A DNA stretch of 64,000 nucleotides from Verrucomicrobiales bacterium (GCA_029212615.1 JARGPJ010000012.1:45787-109786), one strand, 5' to 3'. Shown: positions 27,338-37,333, numbered from the stretch's first letter. Translations and numbers: made by a program. Notes: a model not told the origin generated them from the sequence alone.

Positions 27338-27913
27338 TTAATTCAATGCCGGGGCAAAGCGATAGTGGCCGACGACCTTCCACTGCTCGATCCCTTTTTC
27401 AGTTACCGGCCCTGAACCGATATTGTGCACGAATGTATCCAGCCCGGTCACAATGCCGATGTGCCACAACCCCTTCCCTGAGAGGTCCCAGGCAACGAGG
27501 TCACCAGGAAGATACGACGCGTCAGCTCCTTTAACTTCAGCGCCCTGCCGCTCAAAATACCGCTGTAAATTTGGAACCCGACGGTGATCAATATTCCGGT
27601 CCACCCCTTTGAGCCCCCAATTCGAAGGGTAAGCCTTGAAGTTTCTCTTCATGTCTTCATGAACCAGCTCCTGTAGATCAATGCCGAGGGACCGATACGC
27701 CCGAATTACCACATCGGTGCAGACTCCGGTATCAGATGGAACATCTCCTCCGGGATAATCAAGAACGACGTAGGCAGGGTCATAGCGCACCGTCGCTTCT
27801 GTTCGCTGATTGGCGGCTCGAACGAGACGGTCGGCAAAAGCGGCTACCTCCTGAGCTGAGAGCATCTCGGCAAGCACCCAAATCCCGAAAAGAATCATCG
27901 AAACATATTTCAT
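27338..27913 (-). CDS. DUF1287 family secreted protein
   Basis: 191 residues from ATG 27913; an upstream in-frame start would add nine residues before the signal. The signal peptide is MKYVSMILFGIWVLAEMLSA, with AQEVAAF starting the mature part. The family pattern follows: YDPAYVVLDYPGGDVP, TGVCTDVVIRAYRSLGIDLQ with a candidate nucleophilic Cys, NIDHRRVPNLQRYF, LPGDLVAWDL and HIGIVTGLDTFVHNIGSGP. The Cys and His order recalls NlpC/P60-type cysteine hydrolases, so a periplasmic peptidoglycan-related role is possible but not shown. Confidence 0.88.
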   Translation of the reverse strand: MKYVSMILFGIWVLAEMLSAQEVAAFADRLVRAANQRTEATVRYDPAYVVLDYPGGDVPSDTGVCTDVVIRAYRSLGIDLQELVHEDMKRNFKAYPSNWGLKGVDRNIDHRRVPNLQRYFERQGAEVKGADASYLPGDLVAWDLSGKGLWHIGIVTGLDTFVHNIGSGPVTEKGIEQWKVVGHYRFAPALN

Positions 27914-27994
27914 GGCAACATCTACGGTTAGACGCGCCAATCTCTTTCAATTACAAAGAAGATTCAGATTCTGAGAGGATGCCCCCCCTTCCCT

Positions 27995-28867
27995 CTATTT
28001 AAAGCGAACCGTGACCTCGTCAGCCAGCTCGACCGTCATCCCCTCAATCTTTCGGAAAAGCTCCTTAATTCCGTCCAGCTCAATCCCCTCAGGGTTTCCC
28101 ATTGCCTCATCAACAAATTCACCGAAATCGGGGTCCTGGAGAACTTTTGAAATCTCCGCATCACTCATGATGATAAGATCTCCGGTGACGTGCTCGGCAC
28201 TGGTCTCCGCAATCCCCCCGTCGATCCGAACGAAAAAGCCGGCACGCATGCCCTCTGTCGTGTTGGCTGCCATTTGAATCGCCTCAGAAGGCTTCATTCC
28301 CATCTCCTTTGCTTTTGCCAGCTGTTCGCCGTTCACCACCTCCTTCGCACTGGCTTCAGCGAGGCTTGATTGAATTGTAAGAATATCGTCTTCAAGACTG
28401 AATTGAAGACTCCCCCCTTTGCGCTCCCCCATCCCCTGGCCCGATGCTTCAATAAACGTTTTCGCTTTCCCCGGAAGCGAATTCTGATCGATTCTAACCT
28501 GGCTAATATCGTCGAATTCATAAACCGCGATATAGCCCTCCCAGCCTTCGCTGTCCTTTCCAATCTCATGTCGCGCGTAGACAACGCCTTCTCCAAAGTT
28601 TCCAGCATCAGCTTCGACCGATTCCTGATCGGGGGAAATAATTTCACCAATCAATCCGAAATTGCCTCCCGGTATTGCTGCGCCGACCTCCGGTCCGAGC
28701 GCTTCAAACTGACGAACCAGAGCCGTCACCTGCGGCGAAAAATGATAGCGACTGATGATTTCACCACTGCCCTCCCGGTTCACTTTAACCACCGTGGAGG
28801 TCCGAACGCAGGAAGTCGTGAGACTCAGTGATGCCAAGCAGAAAAAGGCAAGCTTAGTGGTGGTCAT
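27995..28867 (-). CDS. Predicted lipoprotein of unknown function
   Basis: 290 residues. A signal peptide ends in the lipobox LTTSC, giving a lipidated Cys at position 20. The mature part is acidic, with a beta-rich start (TVVKVNREGSGEIISRYHF) and a long middle with no enzyme motifs; it ends in TVELADEVTVRFK. The opening pattern, in which a short strand is followed by GSG, occurs in several uncharacterised verrucomicrobial and planctomycetal lipoproteins, but I do not recognise a named family. It lies 55 bases downstream of the PBP2 gene on the same strand, which points to an envelope role. Confidence 0.75.
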   Translation of the reverse strand: MTTTKLAFFCLASLSLTTSCVRTSTVVKVNREGSGEIISRYHFSPQVTALVRQFEALGPEVGAAIPGGNFGLIGEIISPDQESVEADAGNFGEGVVYARHEIGKDSEGWEGYIAVYEFDDISQVRIDQNSLPGKAKTFIEASGQGMGERKGGSLQFSLEDDILTIQSSLAEASAKEVVNGEQLAKAKEMGMKPSEAIQMAANTTEGMRAGFFVRIDGGIAETSAEHVTGDLIIMSDAEISKVLQDPDFGEFVDEAMGNPEGIELDGIKELFRKIEGMTVELADEVTVRFK

Positions 28868-28921
28868 GGCGAAAATTAACTCCCGGGATGATGTTCAACC
28901 ATGACGTGTCTGCGGTGAAGC

Positions 28922-31294
28922 CTAACGCCGGTTTCTCTTAAAAATCTTGTTAAAGAAACCCTGATTCTGTTGAGGCTGCGGACGCGCCTGCTGATCCTGT
29001 GCCGGAACCACTTCCTGCAGAACAGGCTGCTGGCTCAGCCCGCCTCTGAAAATCGACGTCGCCGAATCGCGGTAGGAATATTCATCCAGATCCCCGGGGT
29101 CGGCCTCTTTGAGCTCATTGGCGGCGTCTCGAACCAGATTATAGTTTTCCTCAGTCAGATACTGTTCCAGAAAATCCCCCACCACAGGAGCCGCATTCTT
29201 GCCCCCGCCGACTGACTCACCGGGCTCTCCCTCGTAGATCACGGCAAAAGAGTAGATCGGATACTTCGAAGGAAAGTAGCCGGCAAACCAGGCGATGTTT
29301 TGCTTCTGGGCAACCTTCCACTGACCCGTTCCCGTTTTTCCGGAAACAGTGATCTTATGGTAAGCCGCCTTACCGGTGCCGTTACCTGCGTTGACGACGT
29401 CATACATGCCCCGTCGAACCGTTCGAAGCGAATAGCCATCGACATTGAGCGAGTTCGCCACTTCAGCAGGGAAAGAGCGCACCACTTCATGGTTTAGATC
29501 CTGGATCTGCATGACGAGACGGGGCTTCATCACTTCGCGCCCATTGCCGACGCCGGCCATCATGCGCGCAACCTGAAGCGGCGTGACTTCAACTTTACCC
29601 TGACCGATACTCATCACGGCCTCATCACCGTCTGACATCATGTGACCGTATTGATCGAGCCACCAGCGGTTACTGGGAATAAACCCTTCCGCTTCATTCA
29701 GTGGAATACCCGTCTTCTGCCCCAATCCAAGACGCGTTGCCATGTAACTCATGGAATCACCACCTGCTGAAATCGCGACCTCGTAAAACCAGGTGTTACA
29801 AGAACGGGTCAGGGCAGTGATGACGTTCATCATCCCCTCCCCCTTACTGTTCCAGTTCCGCATCGTGAGATTACCAATCGTCCAGGCGTTTGGACAGGGA
29901 TACATGTCGCCAGCGGAAATGTATCCGCTTTCAAGAAACCCGAGAGCTACCGGCACCTTGAAGGTTGAGGCAGGAGGATAGGCTGCGCGATAGGCCCTTG
30001 GGAAAAGAGGCTTGGCAGGGTCCTCAACCAGCGCGCTGTATTTTTCCTGAGATATCGAGGGAATAAAGTCGTTCGGATTAAACTGCGGATAACTGGCCAT
30101 CGCCGCGATGTCGCCCGTCCTCACATCCATCACCACCATGGCACCTCGCTTCACCTTTTCAGCAAGAAGCGTTTCGCAAATCTGCTGCATCTCCAAATCA
30201 ATAGAGGTCACCACATTGTAACCGGGTCGCGGACGCTCCAGAACATCTTCTTTGATCTTGGTTCCGTCCTCTTTGAAGAGCACATTGACCCGTCCCGGCT
30301 TACCGCGGAGATCCGTGTCAAACGCCTCTTCAAGCCCATCGACACCAACTCCGGCGCCCCAAAGAGGCTCGTCATTCACGATCGGTCCGGTCGTCCGGGG
30401 GGGGCGTTTCCCGACATAACCGATGACATGGGAAAGCGCCTCATTCTGCGGATAATATCGCACGTAAACCGGATGAAGTTTCAACCCCTCCATCTGCTGA
30501 CGATTCAATTCATCGACCTCCTCATCGGTGAGAATCGAAGAAAAAGTCAGCGGAAACCAACGCCGATCTTTATAATGCTTCAGGACCGTCTTTCCGGGAA
30601 GATCCCAGTCAGAACCGAGAATGTTATTCACATGCAGAATCCGCTCTCCGGCATACTGAAGAACTTCTTCATCGGCAACTTCCTTCCCCAGATAGGGAAA
30701 GCTGATCGCTGCATAATAAGAGATTTTACTCTGTGCCAGCGGATAACCATTCCGGTCGAGAAGCTGGCCACGCGGAGCCGGGACCGTGAACGTGAAAGTC
30801 CTCGCCTCGGTCCGCGTCATGACATCAGCGCCAAGTTTCGCCTGTGGCTCCGCCTTCGACCTCGCCCGCAGCGCACTCGCAGTTAAAGGGGCCCGCCCCG
30901 CGTCAACAGTCTCCATGTTTTTCAAGGTGGAATCCTTTTCATCGATTACCTCTTCAACCGTGACATCTTCCGCCATCTCGATGGTTTCCTCCTCTGAAAC
31001 GGGTTCGGATTCAATCAGTTCAGCCGGAATCTCAACCGCTTTCACCTCCTCATCCATGGTTGGCTGGGCAACCACGACAGGACTCGCCGTCACTGCCGGA
31101 GCCTCTTCGAATCGAGGAATCGCAATCGTATCCGGAATCGCCGGCTCGTCATAAACCTCCGCCGGGGCATCAATAATGGCCTGTGCGCCCTCGCCGAGAC
31201 CGCTCCGGATCTCTTGTGCATGCCCTCTTCCGTTAAAACCGGGGGCAAACAGGAAAAGAAAAAGAAGGAAGAATGAAGGTCGTAGAATCGCCAT
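28922..31294 (-). CDS. mrdA: Penicillin-binding protein 2-like transpeptidase with long acidic N-terminal linker
   Basis: 790 residues; ordinary PBP2 is about 620. The C-terminal transpeptidase domain has ASTFK (Ser near 443), SCN near 498 and SGKTGTG near 651. The dimerisation domain carries PRGQLLDRNGYPLA, EALSHVIGYVGKRPP and DLQMQ-like DLEMQQICETLL. Unlike usual PBP2, the N-terminus looks like a signal sequence (MAILRPSFFLLFLFLF ... GHA|QEI) followed by 120 or so residues rich in Glu, Val, Pro and Ala. PBP2 makes peptide cross-links for cell elongation with RodA; rodA and mre genes are absent here. It could alternatively be another class B PBP. Confidence 0.88.
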   Translation of the reverse strand: MAILRPSFFLLFLFLFAPGFNGRGHAQEIRSGLGEGAQAIIDAPAEVYDEPAIPDTIAIPRFEEAPAVTASPVVVAQPTMDEEVKAVEIPAELIESEPVSEEETIEMAEDVTVEEVIDEKDSTLKNMETVDAGRAPLTASALRARSKAEPQAKLGADVMTRTEARTFTFTVPAPRGQLLDRNGYPLAQSKISYYAAISFPYLGKEVADEEVLQYAGERILHVNNILGSDWDLPGKTVLKHYKDRRWFPLTFSSILTDEEVDELNRQQMEGLKLHPVYVRYYPQNEALSHVIGYVGKRPPRTTGPIVNDEPLWGAGVGVDGLEEAFDTDLRGKPGRVNVLFKEDGTKIKEDVLERPRPGYNVVTSIDLEMQQICETLLAEKVKRGAMVVMDVRTGDIAAMASYPQFNPNDFIPSISQEKYSALVEDPAKPLFPRAYRAAYPPASTFKVPVALGFLESGYISAGDMYPCPNAWTIGNLTMRNWNSKGEGMMNVITALTRSCNTWFYEVAISAGGDSMSYMATRLGLGQKTGIPLNEAEGFIPSNRWWLDQYGHMMSDGDEAVMSIGQGKVEVTPLQVARMMAGVGNGREVMKPRLVMQIQDLNHEVVRSFPAEVANSLNVDGYSLRTVRRGMYDVVNAGNGTGKAAYHKITVSGKTGTGQWKVAQKQNIAWFAGYFPSKYPIYSFAVIYEGEPGESVGGGKNAAPVVGDFLEQYLTEENYNLVRDAANELKEADPGDLDEYSYRDSATSIFRGGLSQQPVLQEVVPAQDQQARPQPQQNQGFFNKIFKRNRR

Positions 31295-31365
31295 TTCTGA
31301 GATGGTTAAGAGGTCCAGAATAGCATGAAAGAACCCTTAATCCCACACACAATACGCATGACTTT

Positions 31366-32955
31366 CTAGTGAGTTTTCAAAAAATGCACAATTTCTTCGG
31401 CAAGCTTCTCATTGATCCCCGGAACTTCTGAAAATTTCGAAGCAGGAGCCTTCCGCATGCGACTCACAGAGCCGAATGTTTCGAGAAGCCTCTCTTTCCT
31501 CGCCCGACTGATTCCGGGGCAATCATCGAGAATGCTTTCCTCAACCCGCCGCTTCATGAGCAACTGATGATACCCATTCGCAAAACGGTGAGCTTCGTCC
31601 CGAATTCGCTGCAACAGTTTCAGGGCACCTTGAGTATGCGGAATGATAATCGGCTCTGAGACGCCGGGAACAAAGACTTCCTCCCGCTGCTTGGCAAGGC
31701 CGATCACCGGTAGATCGTGCAGCCCGAGGCGGTTTAATTCTTTCACCGCCATACTGAGCTGTCCCTTTCCCCCATCGACGATCACCAGATCGGGAAGGCG
31801 GACAAACGGCTTTTTCTTTGCCACTTCGGCTTCAGCGATCTCCAATTCAAGGCGGCGCATCGCGTCAAGCGGGTTTTCCTGGGTCGCGTCGGCGGCCTCA
31901 TCGCCGATACGCTCCCTCGCTTCGAGAAGGATCCGTGAATAACGCCGTCGAATCACCTCCGCCATACTCGCGAAGTCATCCTGTCCCTTAACCGTACGAA
32001 TGCGATACCTGCGATAGTTACTGTTATCAGAAACCCCGTTCCGAAACCGGACCATCGACGCCACGATGTGATTCGATGAAATATTCGATATATCAAAGCA
32101 CTCCATCACGGTCGGCTCGCGATCCATTTGAAGATATTCCTGCAGCTCCTTCACATCTGCTTCCGGGTTGATCGCCTTCCCCGGAACGCCCCGCCTCTTA
32201 AACTGTCGCGTCGGCCTCAACGTCTTCTTCACGTTATCGATCATATCCCGGAGCTCAGCAGCTCTTTCGAAATCGAGATTGGCGGCGGCCTCGGCCATTT
32301 CCTCTTCAATGGTGCGAACGAGATCTTTGGAATGGCCGGCAATGAATTCGCAGGCCTGATCCACCTTAATCATGTAATCCTCGCGCGAGATACGACCGAT
32401 GCAGGGAGCAGTGCAGTTTCGAATGACATCGTCCGAACAATGCTGATACTCCTTTTCCCCCGGTTTCAAGGGTCGGCAGTTTCTCAATCCAAACTCCCGG
32501 TTCATCCAGGAAATAGTCTGACGCAGGGCTCCTGAATGAGCAAAGGGGCCGAAATAGCGGGCCCCGTCGTCTTTTTTCAGCCGGGTAAGCTGAAACTTCG
32601 GCCACGGTTCGTCGGGGTGAACTTTGACGAGGAGGAATCGTTTATCATCCCGAAAGGCGACGTTGTACTTCGGGCGGTATTCTTTGATCAACTTCCCCTC
32701 AAGCAACAGAGACTCCTGTTCATTTCGCACTTCGTGAATATCGAAATCCCAGATACTCTGGATAAGAGCTCGCGCCTTATGCTCAGCAAGACGCTGTCGG
32801 GAAGGCGTAAAATAGGAAGCGAGGCGCTTTCGCAAATCACGCGCTTTTCCTACATAGATCACAGTACCAAAACGGTCCTTGTGCAGGTAGACGCCCGGCT
32901 TGTGGGGGACGTCCCGTAGCTTCTTCTGCAGATCCGGCTTGGCTTCGCTTGGCAC
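31366..32955 (-). CDS. uvrC: Excinuclease ABC subunit C, shortened form
   Basis: 529 residues, against about 600 in most UvrC. Residues 17-95 form the GIY-YIG nuclease (KPGVYLHKDRFGTVIYVGKA, LLLEGKLIKEYRPKYNV); the UVR motif that binds UvrB lies near 205-240; the RNase H-like nuclease starts at ECFDISNISSNHIVASMV near 288, with LVIVDGGKGQLSMA; tandem helix-hairpin-helix motifs are at the C-terminus (CPGISRARKERLLETFGS, VPGINEKLAEEI). The stretch between UVR and RNase H-like domains is about 100 residues shorter than usual. UvrC cuts the damaged strand on both sides of the lesion. Confidence 0.95.
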   Translation of the reverse strand: MPSEAKPDLQKKLRDVPHKPGVYLHKDRFGTVIYVGKARDLRKRLASYFTPSRQRLAEHKARALIQSIWDFDIHEVRNEQESLLLEGKLIKEYRPKYNVAFRDDKRFLLVKVHPDEPWPKFQLTRLKKDDGARYFGPFAHSGALRQTISWMNREFGLRNCRPLKPGEKEYQHCSDDVIRNCTAPCIGRISREDYMIKVDQACEFIAGHSKDLVRTIEEEMAEAAANLDFERAAELRDMIDNVKKTLRPTRQFKRRGVPGKAINPEADVKELQEYLQMDREPTVMECFDISNISSNHIVASMVRFRNGVSDNSNYRRYRIRTVKGQDDFASMAEVIRRRYSRILLEARERIGDEAADATQENPLDAMRRLELEIAEAEVAKKKPFVRLPDLVIVDGGKGQLSMAVKELNRLGLHDLPVIGLAKQREEVFVPGVSEPIIIPHTQGALKLLQRIRDEAHRFANGYHQLLMKRRVEESILDDCPGISRARKERLLETFGSVSRMRKAPASKFSEVPGINEKLAEEIVHFLKTH

Positions 32956-33104
32956 AAGACAGGTTACGACAGAAAGAGGGACGACTCAGGGCAAAAGTTC
33001 ACGGAAATTTCGAACGACCCGTTCATGCCCTCATCAGACCGTGACATTCGCCATCCAGAAAGCCTCTCGTCTTCCCCCCCCACCTTATCTAATTATTGTT
33101 TATT

Positions 33105-33124
33105 TTATGGGAATTATACCATAA
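33105..33124. promoter_or_regulatory. Inverted repeat upstream of the M23 peptidase gene
   Basis: TTATGG-GAATTATA-CCATAA, 6-bp arms, in an AT-rich patch (33089-33124) of the divergent gap between uvrC and the peptidase gene, 26 bases before the ATG. It may be an operator or only part of the promoter. Confidence 0.3.
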
Positions 33125-33149
33125 GCTGGATAAGTTCCGGTTTGAATCC

Positions 33150-34334
33150 ATGAATCGCTTTTTTCGTTCTGCTTTCTTCGCTCTTTGGGGGGGCGTTTTC
33201 CTCGCTACTGCCCCCCTCGCATCGGCCGGGGATGAGTCCCTTAAGATATGGCACCAAAAAGTAGACGGTGGATATCGGGTTTATGCACGCGCTGCTGATG
33301 ACTTTCCCCGAAGTGTGCAGGTCAACCTCACCTCGCTTAAAAACCTTCGCTCCACTGGTCCGACTCCATTTCAAACCGTGGTCAGGAACGGCACCGAGCC
33401 GGTCTTTTTGTTCGATCTTCAGATCGTCAAACCGGGGCGCGGAAACAGGTTTAATTTCGAATACGAGTTCGTTTCAGGTGACTTTACTTCGGCCCGTCAT
33501 GACGATTCACATGTCTACCTGCTCCCTTTCGAGCACGGGACATCTCACCTTCTCAGTCAGGGCTATCACGGAGCCTTCTCCCACTCTGACCCCGGTCGTG
33601 AATATGCCGTCGATTTCACGATGCCCGAGAAAACACCTGTGCTTGCCGCTCGAGGTGGAACCGTTGTGAAAGTAAAGACTGACTCAAGGCGGGGGGGACC
33701 GGGAAAGTCCTTCGAGGACCAGGGAAACTTCATCACCATTCTTCATGAAGACGGTTCAATTGCGGAATATGTGCACCTTATTCGAGGGGGCAGCTTCGTC
33801 CAGGCAGGTCAGAAAGTGAGTGCCGGTGAACGCATCGCACTGAGTGGGAATACGGGACGGTCGACCGGGCCTCATCTTCATTTTCATGTCGGCATTCCGA
33901 CCGCTACCGGAAACCTGCAGACCCTGCCGACCCGGTTTTTAAACCATCGAAACGAAGCCGTGTCTCCGCGCGAAGGAGATACCTACTTTGCGAGCCACCC
34001 CGGCAAACCACCGTTCAACATACCAACCGGAAGTGAAACGATGGAGGCGCCTCTTCAGACCAATGAGACGGGCGTCCCCCTTGAAAATGCCATCAGCACT
34101 CGCGCCGAAACAAACAACGGTACCGTGACTCTCTTTCTTCGGAACGGCTTCTCTGAAGCGAAAGAAGTTCTCCTTACCCTGCCCACCATGGAAAACTTAA
34201 CTCCAAGCAAAACAATTCCGTTAACCATGAAACTCGAACCTCAAAGCGAGCAGTTTGCCGTCACTCTAAAGCAACGCGATTCAAAGAAGCCCTTCCGCTA
34301 CCAAACGGAGTGGCAATATCGTTCTGCACGATAA
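33150..34334 (+). CDS. M23 family (LytM-type) metallopeptidase, secreted
   Basis: 394 residues from the ATG at 33150, chosen because it gives the signal peptide MNRFFRSAFFALWGGVFLAT ending in ASA; an in-frame start at 33096 would push it inside. A beta-rich N-terminal domain (about 25-130) precedes the lysostaphin-type domain with YAVDFTMPEKTPVLAA, VVKVKTD and the zinc motif GPHLHFHV near 240. The Asp in YAVDF and His residues supply the metal site, so the enzyme should be active. M23 enzymes cut peptide cross-links in peptidoglycan. The last 90 residues form an Ig-like tail of unknown role. Confidence 0.92.
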   Translation: MNRFFRSAFFALWGGVFLATAPLASAGDESLKIWHQKVDGGYRVYARAADDFPRSVQVNLTSLKNLRSTGPTPFQTVVRNGTEPVFLFDLQIVKPGRGNRFNFEYEFVSGDFTSARHDDSHVYLLPFEHGTSHLLSQGYHGAFSHSDPGREYAVDFTMPEKTPVLAARGGTVVKVKTDSRRGGPGKSFEDQGNFITILHEDGSIAEYVHLIRGGSFVQAGQKVSAGERIALSGNTGRSTGPHLHFHVGIPTATGNLQTLPTRFLNHRNEAVSPREGDTYFASHPGKPPFNIPTGSETMEAPLQTNETGVPLENAISTRAETNNGTVTLFLRNGFSEAKEVLLTLPTMENLTPSKTIPLTMKLEPQSEQFAVTLKQRDSKKPFRYQTEWQYRSAR

Positions 34335-34416
34335 CGAGGGAGGGGAATGTCTTACGGATAATACTCGACGCGAATACGCAGCAGAAAGGAAGGAACAATT
34401 TCGCTATCGTGCTTCG

Positions 34417-37329
34417 GTGAGAATCCTACTCCATAGAAACCTGCTCCTGCTCGCTCTCATCGCTCAGGGCAGTTCATTAAGTGTCATCGCTGAAGTTAAT
34501 TTTGCGAAAGATGTCCGACCGATCCTCAACGCAAAATGCACGAGCTGTCATGGAGGGGTAAAACAGGCAGGAGGCGTCTCCTTTGTCTACGAAAACCAAG
34601 TCATCGGTTTCGAGGGCAAATCAGGAAATTCAGTGGTAACGCCGAAGGATATTGACGCATCAGAACTCTACCTTCGAATCACCCTCCCGTCCGACGACAG
34701 CGATCGAATGCCACCGGGCGACGAGCACCCTGAAGGCCTCGACGAAAACGAAATCTCAATCATCCGGAAATGGATAGAAGAAGGGGCGGAATGGAATGGG
34801 CACTGGTCTTTTGAAAGCCCTGTCGAGCCCGGGCAGGCGTCGTCTGAGCAGATCACCGGTGCAGGAACAATTATTGATAAATTCGTCTTAGAGCGCCTTC
34901 AAAAAGAAGGGCTGCAACCAGCTCCCCCCGCAGAGCCGTCCCGATTACTTCGCCGTCTATCTCTCGATTTAACAGGACTTCCCCCGACTCTGGAGGAACT
35001 GGATGCTTTCCTCTCAGACTACCGGAAAGAACCCGACAAGACCGTTCGAGAAACGGTTACGAAACTCCTCTCCCGCCCCGGGTTTGGCGAGAAATGGTCA
35101 TCCATGTGGCTGGATCTGGTGCGCTACGCCGACTCCCGCGGTTTAGGGCAGGACGGAAAACGCAATATCTGGCCCTATCGCGACTGGGTCGTGAAGGCAT
35201 TGAACGACGACATGCCTTTTGACCAATTCACGATTCGTCAACTTGCCGGCGACCTCCTGCCTGATCCAACGATGGCGGATCTCATCGCCACCGCCGCCCA
35301 TCGCAACACTCAAACCAACAACGAAGGAGGCACCGACGATGAGGAGTTCCGAACCGAAGCAGTGATCGATCGTGTCAACACCACCTGGCAAACCTGGGGG
35401 TCGATTACCTTCGGCTGTGTTCAATGCCATGACCACCCCTATGAACCCTTCCGCCACGAGGACTACTACCGGTTCATGGCTTTCTTCAACAACACTGCCG
35501 ACTCAGATCTTAACAACGATGAACCGCTCCTCGAGGTCCCCAATGATCCTGCAGAGTGGAAGCGGGCGAATCAAATCGATGAAGAAATCCGGACTCTCCA
35601 AACGAAGCTCTGGCAATCCGGTCAACAGGCAATTGCGATCCAGGAATGGGAGCCTCTCACCTACGAGAGCGTCTCCACCAGCAACCATACCATGCTGAAG
35701 TCCGGGGAGGCAGAACACCCCCATCACTTTTTCACCGTCGGAACGATTCAGCGGGGCCCTGTTTACCAGCTCTACCCTTCTCCATCCGGAAACGGACAAT
35801 CCATCACAGGCCTGCGCCTGACCGTGCTGCCGTCAGATCCTGTCACAGCCTTCCGGGATTCTGAGTGGGGCTTTGAAATTAGCGACCTGGTTGTCGAACT
35901 CCTCGATGAAAACAAGGAGGCAACCCGGGTTGAATTCGCGGCCAGCATTGCTGACGTACCCTACCTCCCTCACAAGCCGGACGTCCTCCTCTCAGAGAAC
36001 GGAAAAGGGTTTCAGGCCTGGTCACGATTGCATCACCCCAGAAGCATCACCCTCATTCCACGGGAACCGATCTTGACCGGCGAGAGAATGCTACGCATTC
36101 GGATCACGAACAAAGGTTATCTTCTCGGTTCTTTTCCTCTCGTGATCAAAAGAGGTTTCTTTGAGGTTTCCTCCGACCCCTCACTCATTACTTTCGCTAC
36201 CTCGGCTGAGAGGCAGGCACTGACTTCCCAACTCAATTCCCTGAAGGCAGAGCGAAAGAAGATTCCATCAACAACCCTGCCGGTCATGGCGGAGCGACCC
36301 GCCTCGATTGCCCGCCCCACCCATGTTTTCGCCCGTGGAAATTTTCTGGAGAAAGATAAACGGGTCACCTCAGGACTGCCTCAAAGCCTGCCCAAACTAA
36401 CAAATGCACAAAACCCAACCCGCCTTGATATGGCAAAATGGTGGGTATCCGGAAGCCACCCGTTAACTTCGAGAGTCTTTGTCAATCGGGTCTGGGAACA
36501 ACTCTTCGGAACCGGCATTGTCGCGACCCTCGAAGACTTCGGTTCCTCCGGCGAGAAACCGAGTCACCCGGAACTGCTGGACTATCTCGCCCTTCGATTC
36601 CAGGGCGAACAGGGCTGGAGCATCAAATCAGTGATTCGTGAAATCGTTTTATCCTCCACCTATCAACAATCAGCCAAAGCCTCAGCGGAGTTGATCGCGA
36701 AAGACCCTGCAAACAGACTCCTCGCTCGCGGTCCTCGCAACCGACTCTCCGCCGAAGTGCTTCGAGACCAGGCCCTCGCGATTGGAGACCTCCTCACCAC
36801 CCGGATAGGAGGGCCTCCCGTGCACCCTCCCATCCCCACCGGGGTGTGGAAACCGTTTCAAGGAGGAGACAAATGGGAGACACCGCAACCGGGCGAAGGA
36901 GATCGCTATCGTCGCGCTCTATACACCTATACTAAACGCAGCATTCCCTTCCCCTCGGCGGCAGCATTCGACGCGCCTTCAAGAGAGTTCTGCACCCCCC
37001 GGCGGCTCACCTCAAACACTCCACTGCAAGCGCTCACGATGTTCAACGAAGAAGCCTTTGTGGAAGCGGCGGAGGGCCTCGCTCATCGAATGCAATTCGA
37101 AATGAAGGGCTCCACCTCCGAAAGACTCTCCACCGGATTCCGCATCGCGACAGCGCGTCTCCCCTTCCCCGAAGAACTGAACGAGCTTCTCGTTCTTTTC
37201 GAGCACCTGAAGAATCGATATCAATCGGAACCCAAACTAACCAAAGGCAATGCCTCTTCGACACAAGAGGCCGCCTACACCGTCGTCGCTCAGGTAATAT
37301 TGAATCTCGATGAAGTTCTCACCAAGTAA
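34417..37329 (+). CDS. PSD1-type cytochrome c domain protein (DUF1549/DUF1553)
   Basis: 970 residues, GTG start, signal peptide MRILLHRNLLLLALIAQGSS. The N-terminal planctomycete cytochrome C domain has a heme site CTSCHGG near 41 and a distal Met candidate in DRMPPG. DUF1549 follows (LRRLSLDLTGLPPTLEELDAF, then WLDLVRYADSRGLGQD, FDQFTIRQLAGDLLPDP, NEGGTDDEEFRTEAVIDRVN) and DUF1553 (VFVNRVWEQLFGTGIV, SFGCVQCHDHPYEPF with a second CxxCH). It is a large extracytoplasmic protein, frequently next to DUF1501 in Planctomycetota and Verrucomicrobiota, thought to act in polymer breakdown. The partner gene follows immediately. Confidence 0.93.
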   Translation: MRILLHRNLLLLALIAQGSSLSVIAEVNFAKDVRPILNAKCTSCHGGVKQAGGVSFVYENQVIGFEGKSGNSVVTPKDIDASELYLRITLPSDDSDRMPPGDEHPEGLDENEISIIRKWIEEGAEWNGHWSFESPVEPGQASSEQITGAGTIIDKFVLERLQKEGLQPAPPAEPSRLLRRLSLDLTGLPPTLEELDAFLSDYRKEPDKTVRETVTKLLSRPGFGEKWSSMWLDLVRYADSRGLGQDGKRNIWPYRDWVVKALNDDMPFDQFTIRQLAGDLLPDPTMADLIATAAHRNTQTNNEGGTDDEEFRTEAVIDRVNTTWQTWGSITFGCVQCHDHPYEPFRHEDYYRFMAFFNNTADSDLNNDEPLLEVPNDPAEWKRANQIDEEIRTLQTKLWQSGQQAIAIQEWEPLTYESVSTSNHTMLKSGEAEHPHHFFTVGTIQRGPVYQLYPSPSGNGQSITGLRLTVLPSDPVTAFRDSEWGFEISDLVVELLDENKEATRVEFAASIADVPYLPHKPDVLLSENGKGFQAWSRLHHPRSITLIPREPILTGERMLRIRITNKGYLLGSFPLVIKRGFFEVSSDPSLITFATSAERQALTSQLNSLKAERKKIPSTTLPVMAERPASIARPTHVFARGNFLEKDKRVTSGLPQSLPKLTNAQNPTRLDMAKWWVSGSHPLTSRVFVNRVWEQLFGTGIVATLEDFGSSGEKPSHPELLDYLALRFQGEQGWSIKSVIREIVLSSTYQQSAKASAELIAKDPANRLLARGPRNRLSAEVLRDQALAIGDLLTTRIGGPPVHPPIPTGVWKPFQGGDKWETPQPGEGDRYRRALYTYTKRSIPFPSAAAFDAPSREFCTPRRLTSNTPLQALTMFNEEAFVEAAEGLAHRMQFEMKGSTSERLSTGFRIATARLPFPEELNELLVLFEHLKNRYQSEPKLTKGNASSTQEAAYTVVAQVILNLDEVLTK

Positions 37330-37333
37330 TTCC

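Noticed and set aside
27338..27913. Idea that DUF1287 is a classical NlpC/P60 enzyme
   Set aside because: Cys and His order is similar, but the catalytic block does not match closely enough to claim activity.
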